The position numbers and the translations under genes are program-made. Positions 38,047-47,308 of a DNA stretch of 64,000 bases are shown piece by piece. The stretch's first letter is position 1. Each line of letters opens with the position of its first letter. Under the pieces are notes generated by a model. That model made no database searches, was not told the DNA's origin, and saw nothing but the letters and a program-made list of their open reading frames with translations. Source of the DNA: Alcanivorax profundi (lineage in GTDB: Bacteria > Pseudomonadota > Gammaproteobacteria > Pseudomonadales > Alcanivoracaceae). The stretch covers positions 374,603-438,602 of the forward strand of contig NZ_QYYA01000003.1 in assembly GCF_003597125.1 (NCBI RefSeq). Reading direction: 5' to 3'.

Positions 38047-39354
38047 TTACAGGTGCAGGCCGCCAAAGGCGACACCGATGGCACGCAGATCCCGATACCA
38101 GCGTTCAACCGGGTACTCATGGGTAAAGCCATGGCCTCCGAGCAGCTGTACGCCGTCGGTGCCGATCTTCATGGCCTTGTCCTTTACCAGGGTGCGCGCC
38201 AGGTGGGCTTCCCGCTGGAACGACTTACCCTGTTCCGCGCGGCAAACGGCGCGGTAGGTCAGCATGCGCATGGCATCCAGTTCGATGGCCATGTCGGCGA
38301 TCATAAAGGCTACGGCCTGGCGGTGGCTGATGGGCTCACCGAACGCTGTGCGCTCATTACAGTAGGGCCCAACATAGTCCAGCACTGACTGGCAGGTACC
38401 AATGGCCAGCGAACACCAGGCAAGGGTGCCCAGGTCTACAAAGGCGCGATAATCAAAATCGCCATTGCCCAGACGGTTTTCCGCCGCCACCCGGACGTTA
38501 TCCAGTGTCAGTGGACGTTGGGCACTGGCGCGAATACCCATGGCGGGGTCGTCGCCCACGGTAAGGCCTTCGCTGCCACCCTCGATGATGAACACGGCGG
38601 GGCCGTCTTCGGCCTGGGCCGCGACTAGAAACAGTTCGGCTTCAGCAGCAAGCGGAACCAGGGATTTCTCTCCGTTGAGCACGTAGCTGTCGCCGTCCTT
38701 GCGGGCGCGGGTCTGCAGCGCCATGGGGTCGAACAGTGGGCGCGGTTCGCACACGGCGATGGTGGCCTTGGGCGGGTTTTCTTCCGCGAAGGTGCTCAGG
38801 TATTTGTCCTGTTGCAGGGCGCTTCCCCATTGGGTCAGGGCATTGGCGACGCTCATTGGAGCCAGAATGGCGACGGCCTGCCCCATGTCCCCGTGGGCCA
38901 GATCTTCGGCGATCAGCATGGAGGTGACAGTGGAGCGCTCACTGGCGGCCCCCCCCAGAGATTCCGGCACGGCAAAGAAATTCAGCCCCAGTTCCTGGGC
39001 CTGGGCCAGCACTTCATCACTGGTTTTCTGGGCCGCATCGGCCTGTTCCGCTTGCTCGCGCAGCACGTCGGAGGCAAAGCCCTGAACGCTGTCGCGGATC
39101 ATCTGCTGCTCGTCGGTGATACCGAGGTCAAACAGGTCTTTGGTGTGGCCGGGGGCGTTCAGGCGCTCCGGCTTGCTGCCGGGCTTGCTGGACTTGAAGG
39201 TACGAGCGGTGGTGGTGATTACCTGAAAGCCGCCTTTGGTAAGCGTGTATGCCAGGCGCTCGACACTCTTGCGCATGCCCAGCTTGTCCAGTACGTCGGA
39301 ACTGGCCAGACGGTTAAGCGCGGTGAGCGCGTAACCTACTGCATCTTTTGCCAT
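38047..39354 (-). CDS. Acyl-CoA dehydrogenase-like protein lacking the usual catalytic Glu
   Basis: 435 residues with an about 70-residue N-terminal extension before the dehydrogenase fold. The fold is otherwise complete (LFDLGITDEQQMIRDSVQGFASD, SYVLNGEKSLVPLA, ERTAFGEPISHRQAVAFMIADM, GTDGVQLLGGHGFTHEYPVERWYRD). The protein then ends in LRAIGVAFGGLHL, where EGT normally stands, and FVDLGTLAW stands where long-chain enzymes carry their alternative Glu. It may be a non-catalytic or FAD-binding partner of the next gene product. ATG 39354 has GAGG upstream. A perfect palindrome lies 58 bases upstream. Confidence 0.88.
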   Translation of the reverse strand: MAKDAVGYALTALNRLASSDVLDKLGMRKSVERLAYTLTKGGFQVITTTARTFKSSKPGSKPERLNAPGHTKDLFDLGITDEQQMIRDSVQGFASDVLREQAEQADAAQKTSDEVLAQAQELGLNFFAVPESLGGAASERSTVTSMLIAEDLAHGDMGQAVAILAPMSVANALTQWGSALQQDKYLSTFAEENPPKATIAVCEPRPLFDPMALQTRARKDGDSYVLNGEKSLVPLAAEAELFLVAAQAEDGPAVFIIEGGSEGLTVGDDPAMGIRASAQRPLTLDNVRVAAENRLGNGDFDYRAFVDLGTLAWCSLAIGTCQSVLDYVGPYCNERTAFGEPISHRQAVAFMIADMAIELDAMRMLTYRAVCRAEQGKSFQREAHLARTLVKDKAMKIGTDGVQLLGGHGFTHEYPVERWYRDLRAIGVAFGGLHL

Positions 39355-39411
39355 GAGAAGTAGCCTCGTTGTTTTTTTCGATTGCATTCGATTATGAAGC
39401 GGGTGGGTGCA

Positions 39412-39431
39412 GTCACATTGACCAATGTGAC
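39412..39431. promoter_or_regulatory. Perfect 9+9 bp palindrome upstream of the acyl-CoA dehydrogenase operon
   Basis: GTCACATTG-AC-CAATGTGAC, perfect arms with a 2-base centre, 58-77 bases upstream of the first dehydrogenase ATG. A -10-like CATAAT lies on the minus strand at 39396-39391, so the palindrome covers its -35 region. TGACCAAT also occurs twice in direct orientation with a 9-base period (39419, 39428). Size and symmetry suit a TetR-family operator. Confidence 0.6.
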
Positions 39432-39584
39432 CAATCAGTCTGGCCAGCAGGCAACCGGGGTGGCGCTGTGGGCCTAGCCATGGGCAAGGGGAAAGGGTAT
39501 GGCGGTGCGTTTTGTCAGGAGATGTGTTGGGTGTGGACGACGCCCGGACGCTATCCGCCCCGGCGCGAGTTATCCCCCTGCGCT

Positions 39585-39653
39585 TTGTGGGAGCGATCGT
39601 TCGACCGCGATTGCTCTTGCTCTTCAATCGCGGTGGAACCACCGCTCCCACAA
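39585..39653. repeat. Inverted pair of REP sequences (BIME-like)
   Basis: TTGTGGGAGCG...CCGCGATTG (39585-39613) and its inverted copy (39625-39653) match at 26 of 29 bases, 11 bases apart. Each copy has its own small hairpin: GGTGG-TT-CCACC in the right copy, an imperfect CGATCG-TT-CGACCG in the left. The GTGGGAGCG head followed by a palindrome closely resembles Pseudomonas REPs. It lies between cti and the dehydrogenase operon. Confidence 0.8.
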
Positions 39654-39679
39654 GGAGGGGAGGGTGGTGCTTACTTCGG

Positions 39680-42004
39680 TTACAGGTTCATGTAGCGGTT
39701 CATGTCCAGCACGGCCGCCTGGGTGGGCTCATTGGCTTCCATATAGCGGGTGAGGGCGTGGAAGTACTCCCAGAACCTGGGGTGGGTGCGGCGCACGCCG
39801 AAACGGGTGACCAGATCGGTGAAGTCATCTCCGTCCTCCACGGCATTCATCTGTTTGACGAAATCGTCGACGTCTTCAGTGCGCAGGTTGAACATGAAAT
39901 TGGGGTAGCTGGTCAGTACACCCGGGTAGAGCGTGATGGTGTCCAGCTCGGGCTGGTAACGCATGTCTTCATTCATCATGAAGGCCACATTGCTGTGGGC
40001 GCGGTTGCGGAACAGGGTATACACCTCTTGTGCCCCGTCGTGGTGCTCGACCCGCACCATGGTCACTTCCGGCAGGTAGTCGATGGCTTTCAGGTTGGCG
40101 GCGCGGCGTGAGGCCAGCTGACTGAGTGCAGAATCTGCGTCCTGTTTCCAGGCGGCAACATCAGGCCGTTGGCAGTGTTCGCTGTCACAGCGGTTGATCG
40201 GGTCCGGGCGGGCGTTGATGTGCTGGAAGCGTTTGACCAGTTCATCATTGAATTCGTTGACCGGGGTGCTGGTCTTGAACTCGATACCCGTCGGGTTCTG
40301 GGTGTCGATAGAGGCATAGCTGATTTTCATGCGTAGCTTGCCACCATCCTGATACCAGTTATCGATCACGGGTTGGCGGGTTTCTTTCGGGAAATAGCGC
40401 AGTATGTTCTGTTCCGCACCGTTGCGGATCAGATCGAAGTACAGACGGGTTTGTGCCTGATGGGACACTGAGCCAAAGACATTGAAGTTCACCACCAGCT
40501 GGTAATAAGTGCGCTCGAACAGCGGGTAGTCCATCACCCAGGTAGTCAGCGGATAATCGCCCACCAATCCCTTGCGCACGGAGGCATTGTCGTGGTTACG
40601 GAGGATGGTCAGCAGCGCATTGGTGTTATGGCCATCGCCATCCCAGATACTTTCCCAGGTGGGCCCGCCCGGCTCATATTCGCCGTAGCCTTCCTTGCGC
40701 AGTCTCAGGTAGTCGTTGCGTTTGCCGCGGTATTTGAGCCACTTCGGACCCAGGGCCAGCAGGTCATCGTTCTGCCCTGGCAGGCCAAGCAGCCCGCTTA
40801 CCCTGGCCCGGTATTCCGCGTTGGTGACATACAGATCGTGATCGGGGTCCTGGAATACCGCCCAGAACTGATCGCGAATCACATCGGTGGCGACTTGCCC
40901 ACGGCATACGGGACCGCGGATAAAGGTGCGCACGAAGTATTCGGCGTTATCCAGCATGAATTGATATCGCGCACGTGCAGGGATGGCATCAAAGGTAATA
41001 AAAGGGTTGGCACGGTTTTCGTAGCTATAGCCGGGCAGTGTGTCGACACTCCAGTCGTCGCCCAGGAACAACTGCCGGGTACGGGCAAGTTTTTCCGGGT
41101 TCAGAGCGAAGGTGATGTGGGTCTTGTGGACCAGGGTCCCTTTCACCGGGGTCAGACGATACCAAAATTTTTCCGGCGGCAGGTCGTTGGGACGTACTGT
41201 GCCGATGGGCTGAACCGGCTCGCCAGGAGGGGTGCTGGAGCGGTAGACCCGGAAAAAGTGCTCCGGTCGGGTGGGGCTGTCTTCTTCACCAAAATACAGA
41301 TGGGCAAGATACAGGTGCTCGTAGAGCCAGCGGGCAACCAGTTGGTGACGTTTGTCTTTCTGGTTTAACAGGGTTTCCCAGCTCTCAATTTGCTGCGTTT
41401 CATGGGCACTCAGAGTGAGGGTTTGAGGCTCCATGGGCGCCCCCTGGTGCATCCAGTCTTTCAGAGTATTGAATTCATCGTCGGTAAGGCCGGTTACCGC
41501 CAGGGGCATGCCTTCCATAGGCCGGTCGTCGGCATAGTCATCAAAGTCATCCGGGTTCGGGCAGGTGTTTTCCCGGGCCAGGCCGAGCTGGATATCGTCG
41601 GGGAGTTTGTGATTGGCCTTGAATTCGTGTTGTTGGCCGAGTTCCAGCATTTTGTAGAGCAGGGAGCCTTTCATTCCCCAGGCGCTATCCACGACTGAGT
41701 AGAACCCCTTGTCACGCCATTCAACGGTACTTTGCGCATCAATAAAAAGACGCGTCGGGTCTACACTTTCGGTGCGTCCGCCGTTGTACACCGGCTGCTT
41801 GCTGGCGCCTCGATCCAGGCCTTCCATGGTTTCAAGCTTCAGCTGGCAGGGCGCATCGTAGCAGCCATGGCAAGCGAGGCATTTGTTATCAAAAATGGGT
41901 TTGATGTCTTGCTGGTAACTGACGCTGCCGTTGGCAGCGAAGGACAGAGCAGGGGTAAAGAGCAAGCCGGTTAGGAAAGTAAAGAACAGCCGTGTCGATC
42001 GCAT
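39680..42004 (-). CDS. cti: Periplasmic fatty acid cis/trans isomerase
   Basis: Converts cis-unsaturated membrane fatty acids to trans, a rapid solvent-stress response known in Pseudomonas and Alcanivorax. 774 residues. Signal peptide (STRLFFTFLTGLLFTPALSFAA) and a cytochrome-c-type heme site Cys42-x2-Cys45-His46 (NKCLACHGCYDAPCQ), both typical of Cti. Start 42004 is chosen because it gives the signal peptide directly and has GGGAGA upstream; an ATG at 42154 would add 50 unrelated residues. Likely constitutive and controlled by access to substrate, as in relatives. Confidence 0.93.
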   Translation of the reverse strand: MRSTRLFFTFLTGLLFTPALSFAANGSVSYQQDIKPIFDNKCLACHGCYDAPCQLKLETMEGLDRGASKQPVYNGGRTESVDPTRLFIDAQSTVEWRDKGFYSVVDSAWGMKGSLLYKMLELGQQHEFKANHKLPDDIQLGLARENTCPNPDDFDDYADDRPMEGMPLAVTGLTDDEFNTLKDWMHQGAPMEPQTLTLSAHETQQIESWETLLNQKDKRHQLVARWLYEHLYLAHLYFGEEDSPTRPEHFFRVYRSSTPPGEPVQPIGTVRPNDLPPEKFWYRLTPVKGTLVHKTHITFALNPEKLARTRQLFLGDDWSVDTLPGYSYENRANPFITFDAIPARARYQFMLDNAEYFVRTFIRGPVCRGQVATDVIRDQFWAVFQDPDHDLYVTNAEYRARVSGLLGLPGQNDDLLALGPKWLKYRGKRNDYLRLRKEGYGEYEPGGPTWESIWDGDGHNTNALLTILRNHDNASVRKGLVGDYPLTTWVMDYPLFERTYYQLVVNFNVFGSVSHQAQTRLYFDLIRNGAEQNILRYFPKETRQPVIDNWYQDGGKLRMKISYASIDTQNPTGIEFKTSTPVNEFNDELVKRFQHINARPDPINRCDSEHCQRPDVAAWKQDADSALSQLASRRAANLKAIDYLPEVTMVRVEHHDGAQEVYTLFRNRAHSNVAFMMNEDMRYQPELDTITLYPGVLTSYPNFMFNLRTEDVDDFVKQMNAVEDGDDFTDLVTRFGVRRTHPRFWEYFHALTRYMEANEPTQAAVLDMNRYMNL

Positions 42005-42168
42005 CGCGGTGGGTCTCCCTGGGCATTTGTTCCAGTCTAGCCGGGCCGTTATGCGGTTGCTATGTATCGATGCTAAAGAGGGTAAAAGGTGACCCGCATT
42101 GTCTGGGACAAGAGGAAAATGTCTGCTGCCAACCTGCCCGAACCGCGGCGGCAACGCACAGCTCGGGA

Positions 42169-42645
42169 TTAAAACATCGGTAACATCACGGCGGCCCAGC
42201 CGACCAACATTGCCAGCACGGCGCCTGCCGTGAGCTGATTGCGCAGCTTTTGATACCAGTCGGGGAGTTCATCGCTGAACAACATTTGCTCGGTTCCCCA
42301 AACAAAGGTGAGCCCTGCACATAGCATGGGGAGTCCCATTTCCTTGGGTAACACCAATCCCGCCCAACCAAGAAACGCTACCAACACCCCGAATAGTTGA
42401 GTCGGGAACTGGTTGCTGCTGCTGAACTGGCCCAGCACACGCCCCCAGTGAATGGCACCCGCAAATGTCAGGGAAATAGCCGCATAGGCCACCAGGGCCG
42501 TCAACGACATATCCCTCCATGCGGGTATCCAGGCCAACATGGCGAGGAGGTACATGGGGCCAAGGCTCACCAAGGTGAGAGTGCGAGTGCGGCGAATGTT
42601 GTCAGCGCGGGTATCAGCCACGGTCGTTCCTTTAAAATTGTCCAC
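42169..42645 (-). CDS. DUF3429 family membrane protein
   Basis: 158 residues with about five hydrophobic segments and the family signature AISLTFAGAIHWGRVLGQ. Function unknown. It sits 165 bases upstream of cti on the same strand; a shared membrane role is only a guess. Confidence 0.8.
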   Translation of the reverse strand: MDNFKGTTVADTRADNIRRTRTLTLVSLGPMYLLAMLAWIPAWRDMSLTALVAYAAISLTFAGAIHWGRVLGQFSSSNQFPTQLFGVLVAFLGWAGLVLPKEMGLPMLCAGLTFVWGTEQMLFSDELPDWYQKLRNQLTAGAVLAMLVGWAAVMLPMF

Positions 42646-42789
42646 TTCTGATTATCCCCGGTCTGGGTGAAGGTTAGGGCAAGACCTTTCGTTCGCTTCC
42701 GACAGGGCAGGCCATTCCGGCAGTGGTCTTGAGCGGGCCACTACGGCCTCGCTGAGGCACTGGCGCCAGGTCGGGTGGGGAGCGCGTGG

Positions 42790-43287
42790 TTACCGGGGAT
42801 AACCGTCCCAGGGTGAGGCGGTCAGGTGTTTGGGGAGGTAGAGGGGGTGGGCCGGATCGCCGGAGCGGTTGATGCGGATGGCATGCAGATTCTCCAGCTG
42901 CCGCGCCACGCTGTGCGCTCTGTCCATGTGGTGGCCCAGGTTGCCCCACGCGGCAACGACGAGATCAGCGTCCCGAGCCAGTTTTCGCAGCCATCGGTCA
43001 TTTTGCGGTCCCACTGGCTCCGGGGCGGCAAACAGGTCGTTGGGGTAGGTGGCGCGGTAGGCAAACAGGTTGGCCACGCACAGGCCGGCATAGCCCCAAT
43101 CGCGTGCAAAGCCCATGCAGCGGCGGATCGTAGGGTCATCCTGGCGGTGGTCGGCTGTCGAAGGGTTGAGGCCGATCAGCAGCATGAAATCATCGCCTTC
43201 GCCCCACTGACGCCACAAGGCATAACGGTATTGGCGGCACCGGGAAAAATTGGCTCGGCGTTGCAGGTTGGCGTCGTGATGGGTCAT
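42790..43287 (-). CDS. DUF1643 domain protein
   Basis: 165 residues from ATG 43287. Family features: LLIGLNPSTADHRQDDPTIRRCMGFARDWGYAGLCVANLFAYRAT near the start and VVAAWGNLG in the middle. Function unknown. The frame stays open upstream into the antisense of the nitroreductase gene, but that part has no homology and overlaps a real gene, so the start at 43287 is used. Divergent from the nitroreductase gene with a 57-base gap. Confidence 0.85.
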   Translation of the reverse strand: MTHHDANLQRRANFSRCRQYRYALWRQWGEGDDFMLLIGLNPSTADHRQDDPTIRRCMGFARDWGYAGLCVANLFAYRATYPNDLFAAPEPVGPQNDRWLRKLARDADLVVAAWGNLGHHMDRAHSVARQLENLHAIRINRSGDPAHPLYLPKHLTASPWDGYPR

Positions 43288-43344
43288 GGCCGGGTATTGT
43301 AGGGATTTGGCATAGTCGTGCCACTGTCTCCCGAGGAGTATCCC

Positions 43345-44061
43345 ATGGAATTCAAGGACGTCATGGCCCAGCGTCACAGCGTGCGAGCCTTTACCGATCA
43401 ACCGGTCAGTGACGAATTGCTGAATGAACTGCTGGCCACGGCCACGTCGTCTCCCAGCTGGTCCAACACCCAGCCGTATCAGATTGCGGTTGCCAAAGGC
43501 GCGGTGCTGGAAGACTTGCGTGAACGGTTGCCGCCCATGTTTGATGACCTGGTGAGTCTGGCGCGGGGCTCGAAGTTCAAGCAGCTCAAAGCCATGGTGA
43601 CCAAGGATGGCGTGCCAGACGGGGATTTCCGCCCGATCACCGATTACCCCAAGGATCTGCAGCCACGCCGCAATGCCACCGGGCAGCAACTGTATGAACT
43701 GATCGGCATTGAGCGCGGCGACAAGATGGGCCGTCACCTGCAGATGCGGGAAAACTTTCGCTTCTTCAATGCGCCGGTCGCGCTGTTCATCTTTGTTCAC
43801 GAGGGGCTGGACGTCTACAGCCCGCTAGACGCAGGGATCTTCCTGCAAAGCTTGATGCTGGCGGCTACCGATGCAGGCCTGGGCACCTGTGCCCAGGGCG
43901 CGCTGGCGATCTGGCGGTCACCGCTGGAAAAACATTTCAGCATCCCGGAAAACTACAAGCTGCTGTGCGGCTTATCGCTGGGCTACGAAGCGGATGAGAC
44001 CATCAACCGTTTCAAACCCCAGCGCCAGCCTTTGCAGGCGCTGCTAGTCCCGGAACGGTAG
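43345..44061 (+). CDS. Nitroreductase family protein
   Basis: FMN-dependent NAD(P)H oxidoreductase. 238 residues: MAQRHSVRAFTDQPVSDELL (FMN phosphate site, RHSVR), SPSWSNTQPYQIAVA, and a C-terminal DAGLGTCAQGALAIW segment typical of the family. ATG 43345 has GAGGAG upstream. Physiological substrate unknown (nitroaromatics, quinones or flavins are possible). Confidence 0.9.
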   Translation: MEFKDVMAQRHSVRAFTDQPVSDELLNELLATATSSPSWSNTQPYQIAVAKGAVLEDLRERLPPMFDDLVSLARGSKFKQLKAMVTKDGVPDGDFRPITDYPKDLQPRRNATGQQLYELIGIERGDKMGRHLQMRENFRFFNAPVALFIFVHEGLDVYSPLDAGIFLQSLMLAATDAGLGTCAQGALAIWRSPLEKHFSIPENYKLLCGLSLGYEADETINRFKPQRQPLQALLVPER

Positions 44062-44194
44062 TCAGCCCTCTGGCAGAGGTGGGGGGAGCGCTATTCCCGC
44101 TGCATGAGCGGAACGCCGTCATGGCATCCCCCTTGCAACTCTGTTATCAAAAGGGGCACGGTTTTCCCAGCTATCGCCAGGAACGAGGTCACGG

Positions 44195-46444
44195 ATGAAA
44201 CAGACGCACTACCACACCTGCAACCTTTGCGAAGCCATGTGCGGTATCGAAATCGATCACATGGGCGATGAAATTCTGGCGATTCGCGGTGACAGCGCCG
44301 ACCCCCTGAGCCGTGGCCATATCTGCCCCAAAGGGGTGGCCCTGCAGGATCTGCACAACGACCCGGACCGCCTGCGTCACCCGGTCAAACGCACCAAGGA
44401 CGGATGGGTGCCGATCAGCTGGGATGAAGCGCTGGACGAAACCGCCCGTCGCCTGCACGACATTCAGGCACGCCATGGCAAGAACAGTGTGGGCATGTAC
44501 CTAGGGAACCCCACTGCCCATAATCACGGTGCCTTATTCACCCTGTTGCCGCTGATTAACGCCCTCGGCACCCGCCAGCGTTACAGCGCCACCTCTGCCG
44601 ACCAGCTGCCCCACCAGCTTGCCACCTGGCAGCTGTTCGGGCACCAGGCCCTGTTTCCCATTCCGGATATCGACCGTACCGACTACTTCATGGTGATTGG
44701 CGGCAATCCCATGGCCTCCAATGGCTCCATTATGACCGTGCCGGACATTCGCGGGCGCTTGAAGTCCCTGCAGGAGCGGGGCGGTAAGCTGGTGGTGGTG
44801 GACCCCCGCCGTACCGAGACCGCGCGTCTTGCCGATGAGCATGACTTCATTCGACCGGGCTCGGATGTCTATCTGTTGCTGGCGCTGTTGCAGGTCATGT
44901 TCGAAGAGCTGCTGGTCGCGCCGGGGCGGCTCACCGATTTTCTCGACGGGCAGGGGACGCTGGCGCGGCTGGTAGAGAACTGGACCCCCGAAAAAGTGGC
45001 AGAGGCCACCGGCATGACGGCCGACCGGATTCGCAAACTGGCCCGGGATATCGCCACGGCCCCCCGGGCTGCGATCTACTCCCGTGTCGGGCTGACTACC
45101 AGTGCCCACAGCACGCTCAGTGCCTGGCTGGTGTATGTCATCAATATTGTGACCGGCAATCTGGATCGTGAGGGTGGGGTGATGTTCACCAAACCCGCTT
45201 TCGATATTGTGGCCTTCGGTGCCCTTGGCGGTGAAACCGGGAGCTTTGACCGCTACCGCAGCCGTGTACACGGTTACCCGGAATTTGGCGGCGAGTTTCC
45301 CGTGACCACCCTGGCCGATGAAATGCTCAGCCCGGGTACCGGGCAGATCAAGGCGTTCATCAGCCATGCCGGCAACCCGGTACTGTCTTGCCCGGACGGC
45401 AACAAGATGGACAAGGCCCTGTCCGGGTTGGAGTTCATGGTCAGCATCGATCTGTACATCAACGAAACCACCCGCCATGCGGACATCATCTTGCCGCCCA
45501 CGGGGCAGCTGGAGCATGCCCAGTTCGACCCGATTTTCCAGGCTGTGGCGGTCCGCAATGTGGTCAAATTCAGCGAGCCGCTGGTGGAAAAACCGGAAGG
45601 CAGCCTGCACGACTGGGAAATCCTGTTGGGCCTGGCTACCCGGCTTGGCCGTCTCAAGGCAGAAACACGCCGGGAACGCTTCCAGGTGGAGGCCACCGAT
45701 CGTTTCATGCGCAAGCTCACCGACAGGGGCATCGTCGACCTGGGGTTGCGCCTGGGGCCCTATGGCACTGGCGGACGCAGCATGGCCATTCTGAAGCGGG
45801 CTGGGCTGCGTAGCCTGCCGAAACTGGCCTGGAAAGTCCTGCGTGGCAAGCACAAGGGGCTGACCCTGAAAAAAGTACTCGCCCAGCCCCATGGTATTGA
45901 TCTGGGGCCACTTCAACGCGCCCTGCCTGGGCGGCTCTACACGCGCAGCCAGCGCATTAATCTGGTCCCGCCGTTGTATTTCCGTGCTCTCCAGGGGCTG
46001 CCGGTTCCCAAACCCCCGAAAGCGGACGAGATGCTGATGATCGGCCGCCGCCATGTCCGCAGCAACAACTCCTGGCTGCACAACAGTCAGCGGCTGGTGA
46101 AAGGCAAAAGCCGCTGCAATATCCTGATTCACCCTCAGGATGCCGAACGACTGGGGGTGGCAGACGGCGACGACCTGACCCTGCGCAGCGAGGTCGGCAG
46201 CATTACCCTGCCTGCCTGGGTGAGCGACGACATCATGCCCGGTGTGATCAGTATTCCGCATGGCTGGGGGCATGATCGCAAAGGGGTGCAAATGGATGTG
46301 GCCCGCCGGGCCGGAGGCGCCAGTATCAACGATGTGGTCGGCACGACCCGCGTCGAGGCGGTTACTGCTATGGCTCAGCTGAATGGAATCCCTGTTCAGG
46401 TCGAAGCCGCCAGCGCTGCCGTCCCTGAAAAAGCGGCAGGATAG
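44195..46444 (+). CDS. Molybdopterin oxidoreductase, second orphan catalytic subunit
   Basis: 749 residues with Cys9-x2-Cys12-x3-Cys16-x27-Cys44 for a [4Fe-4S] cluster, the same spacing as the homologue at 13469. Molybdopterin-binding blocks include YFMVIGGNPMASNGSIMTVPD and KLVVVDPRRTETARLA, and the C-terminal domain has GRRHVRSNNSWLHNSQRL. No Tat signal, no partner subunit and no cofactor genes nearby. At the approximate position of the Mo ligand the sequence is SADQLPHQLATW, with no obvious Cys, Ser or Sec. Substrate unknown. ATG 44195 follows GAGGTCACGG. Confidence 0.85.
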   Translation: MKQTHYHTCNLCEAMCGIEIDHMGDEILAIRGDSADPLSRGHICPKGVALQDLHNDPDRLRHPVKRTKDGWVPISWDEALDETARRLHDIQARHGKNSVGMYLGNPTAHNHGALFTLLPLINALGTRQRYSATSADQLPHQLATWQLFGHQALFPIPDIDRTDYFMVIGGNPMASNGSIMTVPDIRGRLKSLQERGGKLVVVDPRRTETARLADEHDFIRPGSDVYLLLALLQVMFEELLVAPGRLTDFLDGQGTLARLVENWTPEKVAEATGMTADRIRKLARDIATAPRAAIYSRVGLTTSAHSTLSAWLVYVINIVTGNLDREGGVMFTKPAFDIVAFGALGGETGSFDRYRSRVHGYPEFGGEFPVTTLADEMLSPGTGQIKAFISHAGNPVLSCPDGNKMDKALSGLEFMVSIDLYINETTRHADIILPPTGQLEHAQFDPIFQAVAVRNVVKFSEPLVEKPEGSLHDWEILLGLATRLGRLKAETRRERFQVEATDRFMRKLTDRGIVDLGLRLGPYGTGGRSMAILKRAGLRSLPKLAWKVLRGKHKGLTLKKVLAQPHGIDLGPLQRALPGRLYTRSQRINLVPPLYFRALQGLPVPKPPKADEMLMIGRRHVRSNNSWLHNSQRLVKGKSRCNILIHPQDAERLGVADGDDLTLRSEVGSITLPAWVSDDIMPGVISIPHGWGHDRKGVQMDVARRAGGASINDVVGTTRVEAVTAMAQLNGIPVQVEAASAAVPEKAAG

Positions 46445-46555
46445 CGATCGCGACTTCCCGCTGATGCCATGTAATGGCGTTCAATGACGGGGTCGTGTCT
46501 TCACCTCGCCTTGCCAGCACATGTCGCACTCTTGAGCCAACACTGGAGTTTTGTA

Positions 46556-47086
46556 ATGCGTTGGATACTCATCATTGCGAGTCTGTTTATGCTGCAAGCC
46601 TGCCAATCTGTCCCTGAAGATCCGGTGCAAGCCGCGTCTCCCTTTGATCTCGACCGGTTTATGGGCGACTGGTACGTCATCGCCAACATTCCCACCTTGC
46701 CCGAAAAAGGGGCCTACAATGCCATGGAAAGCTACCAGCGCGTGGGCCCCAACAAAGTGGCCACCGTGTTTACGTTCAACAAGAACGGCTTCGACGGTGA
46801 GTTCAAGCGCATGACGCCTACCGGCTTTGTCAGCCCGGACAACCCTGCGATCTGGGGGATGCGGTTCATCTGGCCCTTCAAGGCCGATTTTCGGGTGCTG
46901 TACGTGGACGAGCAATACCACTACACCGTTATCGGTCGCCAGAAGCGGGACTACCTGTGGATCATGGCGCGCCAGCCACACATCAGCGATGACAAGCTGG
47001 AGGCGTTGAAAGCTGTGGCGGTGCAGCAGGGCTACAGTCTGAAAGAATTGAACCTGGTCCCCCAGCAGCCGCTGGACGCGCGCTGA
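46556..47086 (+). CDS. blc: Outer-membrane lipocalin lipoprotein
   Basis: 176 residues. Lipoprotein signal MRWILIIASLFMLQAC with lipidated Cys16, then a lipocalin barrel with the GxW motif (FMGDWYVIANIP) and YHYTVIGRQKRDYLWIMARQP near the end. Bacterial Blc binds lysophospholipids and fatty acids in the cell envelope. The start is fixed by the signal peptide and GGAG upstream; an in-frame ATG at 46484 would bury the signal. Confidence 0.9.
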   Translation: MRWILIIASLFMLQACQSVPEDPVQAASPFDLDRFMGDWYVIANIPTLPEKGAYNAMESYQRVGPNKVATVFTFNKNGFDGEFKRMTPTGFVSPDNPAIWGMRFIWPFKADFRVLYVDEQYHYTVIGRQKRDYLWIMARQPHISDDKLEALKAVAVQQGYSLKELNLVPQQPLDAR

Positions 47087-47308
47087 CTTCCGCCCTACTG
47101 CGAGCAAACCGTCTCCCCCGGGACCCTTGCGCAAGAGCGGGATCCTGCGGAGTGGGGCGGGGCCGCACCAAGTCTGTTTTGTCTTTCTGACTCCCTCTCT
47201 TTGCCATCCCCCGTCAGCGATGTCCTCTGGCTTTTTACATGTCTGTCTCCTTTTTGAGCAATTCCTCGCCTGTTAGGGCAATTTTGTTACCCAATCGGTT
47301 GCAAATCG

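Noticed and set aside
43288-43800. Upstream extension of the DUF1643 frame to 336 codons
   Set aside because: The added part is antisense to the nitroreductase gene and has no family similarity; the DUF1643 start fits at 43287.
47126-47135. CTTGCGCAAG palindrome after the lipocalin gene
   Set aside because: Short, no T-run and no promoter nearby; common by chance in GC-rich DNA.
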